DNA of 7,406 bases from a bacterium Ga0077546 (GTDB taxonomy: Bacteria; Cyanobacteriota; Vampirovibrionia; Obscuribacterales; Obscuribacteraceae). Location: positions 1 through 7,406 of the forward strand of contig LNEX01000583.1 of assembly GCA_001464165.1 (NCBI GenBank). The letters run 5' to 3'. Both the position numbers and the translations under genes were made by a program. The notes beneath the pieces are model-generated. The model was not told where the DNA came from. It searched no databases and saw only the letters and a program-made list of their open reading frames with translations. Of the stretch, positions 5,982-7,406 are shown piece by piece; position 1 is the first letter of the stretch, and each line of letters opens with the position of its first letter.

Positions 5982-6090
5982 AGGAATGGTTTAGGTGCTC
6001 ATAAAGGCAAGACTTACGAAATTCTACACGCTTAGGTGAGAATTAGGCTGTCTATTATTTGAGCTCTGCTAATCTTCGGTAGAAAAAACC

Positions 6091-6096
6091 ATTATA
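6091..6096 (-). promoter_or_regulatory. Possible -10 element for murE
   Basis: The minus strand reads TATAAT at 6096-6091, a perfect -10 hexamer, 110 bases before the murE ATG. No recognisable -35 lies at 16-18 bp spacing (CATACG at 17 bp) and there is no extended -10 TG, so this is a weak call. It would give a leader of about 100 bases. Confidence 0.25.
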
Positions 6097-6129
6097 GCCT
6101 TCTTGCGGCAGCGCGTATGGCCCATGCAA

Positions 6130-6148
6130 CTCGAGCACTGATCTCGAG
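6130..6148. repeat. Inverted repeat downstream of the peptidase gene
   Basis: CTCGAG (6130-6135) and CTCGAG (6143-6148) are themselves palindromic and can pair across a 7-nt loop. The hairpin sits about 57 bases past the peptidase stop on the minus strand. It could stabilise the 3' end of that mRNA, but no U-tract follows, so it does not qualify as an intrinsic terminator. Confidence 0.35.
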
Positions 6149-6204
6149 AATTTCGAGCCAAAGAAAGTGAGGTTAGTGTCTTTGCTCCGTGAATGCAGCA
6201 AGCC

Positions 6205-7406
6205 TCAGAGATTGTCTCGCGTGCTGCGGTAGAGGTCGTCAACGTTGGCTCTAATGTCGAAGGATGCGCCCCATTGGTTGGAGATGGCAGCTTGTCTTTT
6301 GCTTTCGTCGTAGTCGGTGACTGAAACGACGTGCCATTTGCCGTCATTGGCCGCTAGACCAGAGCCAGCGAACAACTTGTCATTGCTGTCTACCATGACT
6401 ATGGCCGGCAGTCTGTCTTCTGTTTTCATGCGTTTTAGGGTGTCGCCAAGCTCTTCCTTGGTGGCAACTGGAACGAACCCGCTGCTTGAACCGAATTCAT
6501 TGCTGGCAATAATGTAGTCAGTTTCGCCGGTAAGGCGCTTACCGATTCCGGCAATTTCTGGTAGGGAAATGCCATGATAACCGCCGTCTCCAGCCGGTGA
6601 GCCGTCGGAGTAGGTGACGGTTTCGCCAGTTTTATTGGTGGCACTGGGGCTGCCTAAGCCATAATACTGAGGTGGCATTTTTCTTTGCAAGCTGTCGTTG
6701 ACCATAGCCAGGTTGAGCAGTTGGGTGGCATAACTGCGGGAGCCATCGCTGCCTCGGTGAGGGTACTTCTCTTCGGCACCAGGCACCAGATCTGGCGGAT
6801 TGATTTTGAGTAGTTTGCCGTCTGAGGCTGTCCATGATCCTGAGATGGCAGTGGTTGCCACTATTTCTGCCGCTTTTGAGGGCTGCCTGGTGAGGGTTCG
6901 TTCGGCTAGTGTGGTGACATTGCAGGTATTGTGATAGCCCTGGTCTGTGATACTAGGCGCGGCTAATTGGCGCATCAGGGTTTTTGCGGCTAATTGTCTG
7001 TGCTCCTGCGGAACAGCGGCTGAGCCTTCTTGCAAAAGTCTATTGACCTGTTTATAGGTAGCGTCAATTTCTTGCTCCGGCAGCTTTCGTTCTCTGGCCC
7101 TCATTTGGAAGTCGTCCATGTCGTGTTGAAAGTTCGACTTATCCATGCTTGATTTGAATTTTTCGTCTACTGCTTTTAGCAATTGCTCTTCGGCAGTTTC
7201 AGGCTTTCTATTGCGCTCTTCTTCTTCCTTTCTCTTTCTCTCGGCTTCTTCTTGCTGGAGTTTCTTCTCAGCATCCTGCTTGAGCTTATCGGCCTCTTCT
7301 TGCTGGCGCTTTTTCTCAGCTTCCAGTTTGAGCTTATCGGCTTCTTCTTGCTGGTGTTTCTTCTCAGCTTCTTCCCGTCTTTTTATTTCAGCTTCGCGGT
7401 TTAAAA
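6205..7406 (-). CDS. Coiled-coil protein with C-terminal papain-like cysteine peptidase domain (5' partial)
   Basis: The frame is open from the right edge to TGA at 6207-6205, giving 399 visible residues; the start lies outside, and the TTG at 7182 is internal. The visible N-terminus is a highly charged coiled coil with three 16-residue repeats of the type AEKKxQQEEADKLKxx (7368-7225). A helical linker follows (DEKFKSSMDKSNFQHDMDDF to about EIDATYKQVNRLL, 7167-7033). The C-terminal domain shows the papain pattern: QGYHNTC (6942-6922) has Gln six residues before Cys, as in papain Gln19/Cys25; KWHVVSV holds the candidate catalytic His (6333-6331); SNQWG holds an Asn (6279-6277) in an N-x-W-G motif like papain's NSWG, 18 residues after the His. 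This is strong motif evidence for a clan CA peptidase fold, though activity and substrate are unknown. Localisation cannot be told without the N-terminus. The stop lies 223 bases before murE. Confidence 0.75.
   Translation of the reverse strand, partial: LNREAEIKRREEAEKKHQQEEADKLKLEAEKKRQQEEADKLKQDAEKKLQQEEAERKRKEEEERNRKPETAEEQLLKAVDEKFKSSMDKSNFQHDMDDFQMRARERKLPEQEIDATYKQVNRLLQEGSAAVPQEHRQLAAKTLMRQLAAPSITDQGYHNTCNVTTLAERTLTRQPSKAAEIVATTAISGSWTASDGKLLKINPPDLVPGAEEKYPHRGSDGSRSYATQLLNLAMVNDSLQRKMPPQYYGLGSPSATNKTGETVTYSDGSPAGDGGYHGISLPEIAGIGKRLTGETDYIIASNEFGSSSGFVPVATKEELGDTLKRMKTEDRLPAIVMVDSNDKLFAGSGLAANDGKWHVVSVTDYDESKRQAAISNQWGASFDIRANVDDLYRSTRDNL
7225..7368 (-). repeat. Three 48-bp tandem repeats coding for a coiled coil
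   Basis: Units 7368-7321, 7320-7273 and 7272-7225 each encode 16 residues, AEKKHQQEEADKLKLE, AEKKRQQEEADKLKQD and AEKKLQQEEAERKRKE. By my count the first two differ at seven of 48 bases. A more degenerate copy may continue to the right edge (NREAEIKRREE). In-frame units of this kind can change copy number without breaking the protein. Confidence 0.85.

Noticed and set aside
6069..6347. 92-aa minus-strand frame overlapping the 3' end of the peptidase gene
   Set aside because: It overlaps the conserved His/Asn region of the peptidase in another frame, and its Thr/Ser-rich sequence has no family-like pattern.
6205..7182. TTG at 7182 as the true start of the peptidase gene
   Set aside because: The same frame stays open to the right edge through an obvious coiled-coil repeat coding region, so the TTG is an internal Leu codon.
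7183..7404. 73-aa plus-strand frame very rich in Leu/Phe that looks like a membrane protein
   Set aside because: It is the reverse complement of the Glu/Lys coiled-coil repeats; GAA/AAG codons read backwards give Phe/Leu. It has no start signal of its own.

Overview
This window reads as a bacterial chromosome fragment with seven supportable protein genes, two of them cut by the window edges. There are no tRNAs, rRNAs, CRISPR arrays or transposase genes. The lineage cannot be fixed from the sequence alone. A MurE-type ligase indicates a peptidoglycan-walled bacterium. The mix of a DUF2207-like surface protein with a Ser/Gly tail and a coiled-coil protein ending in a papain-like domain reminds me of Melainabacteria/Obscuribacter-like genomes, but that is an impression and not a database result.

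Layout, left to right. (1) 1-896, plus strand: the C-terminal part of a DUF2207-like membrane protein with one membrane helix, a nine-cysteine CxC cluster and a Ser/Gly-rich tail. (2) 897-1101: a convergent gap holding a near-perfect 20-bp palindrome and a strong terminator for the minus strand. (3) 2727-1102, minus strand: three consecutive unrecognised genes of similar size (163, 167 and 160 aa), G+C-richer than their neighbours, laid out as an operon ending at that terminator. (4) 2728-3211: a 484-bp divergent gap with a run of hairpins at 2984-3111, a terminator-like hairpin on the minus strand that no gene explains, and a good promoter for the next gene. (5) 3212-4453, plus strand: a GT1 glycosyltransferase of the sterol-glucosyltransferase/antibiotic-Gtf type, lacking the usual catalytic Asp. 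(6) 5981-4443, minus strand: a MurE-type ligase with non-canonical residues at the amino-acid recognition motif; it overlaps the glycosyltransferase tail-to-tail by 11 bp. (7) 7406-6205, minus strand: the C-terminal part of a protein with 16-residue charged coiled-coil repeats followed by a predicted papain-like cysteine peptidase domain with Gln, Cys, His and Asn all visible.

The flanking genes (surface protein, glycosyltransferase, cell-wall ligase, peptidase) are loosely envelope-related but do not form one operon. The segment from about 1010 to 3050 looks like an insertion: it has a different codon bias, three unknown genes, its own terminator, a hairpin-rich upstream region and an orphan operator-like palindrome. 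It is the most likely place for an undescribed system.
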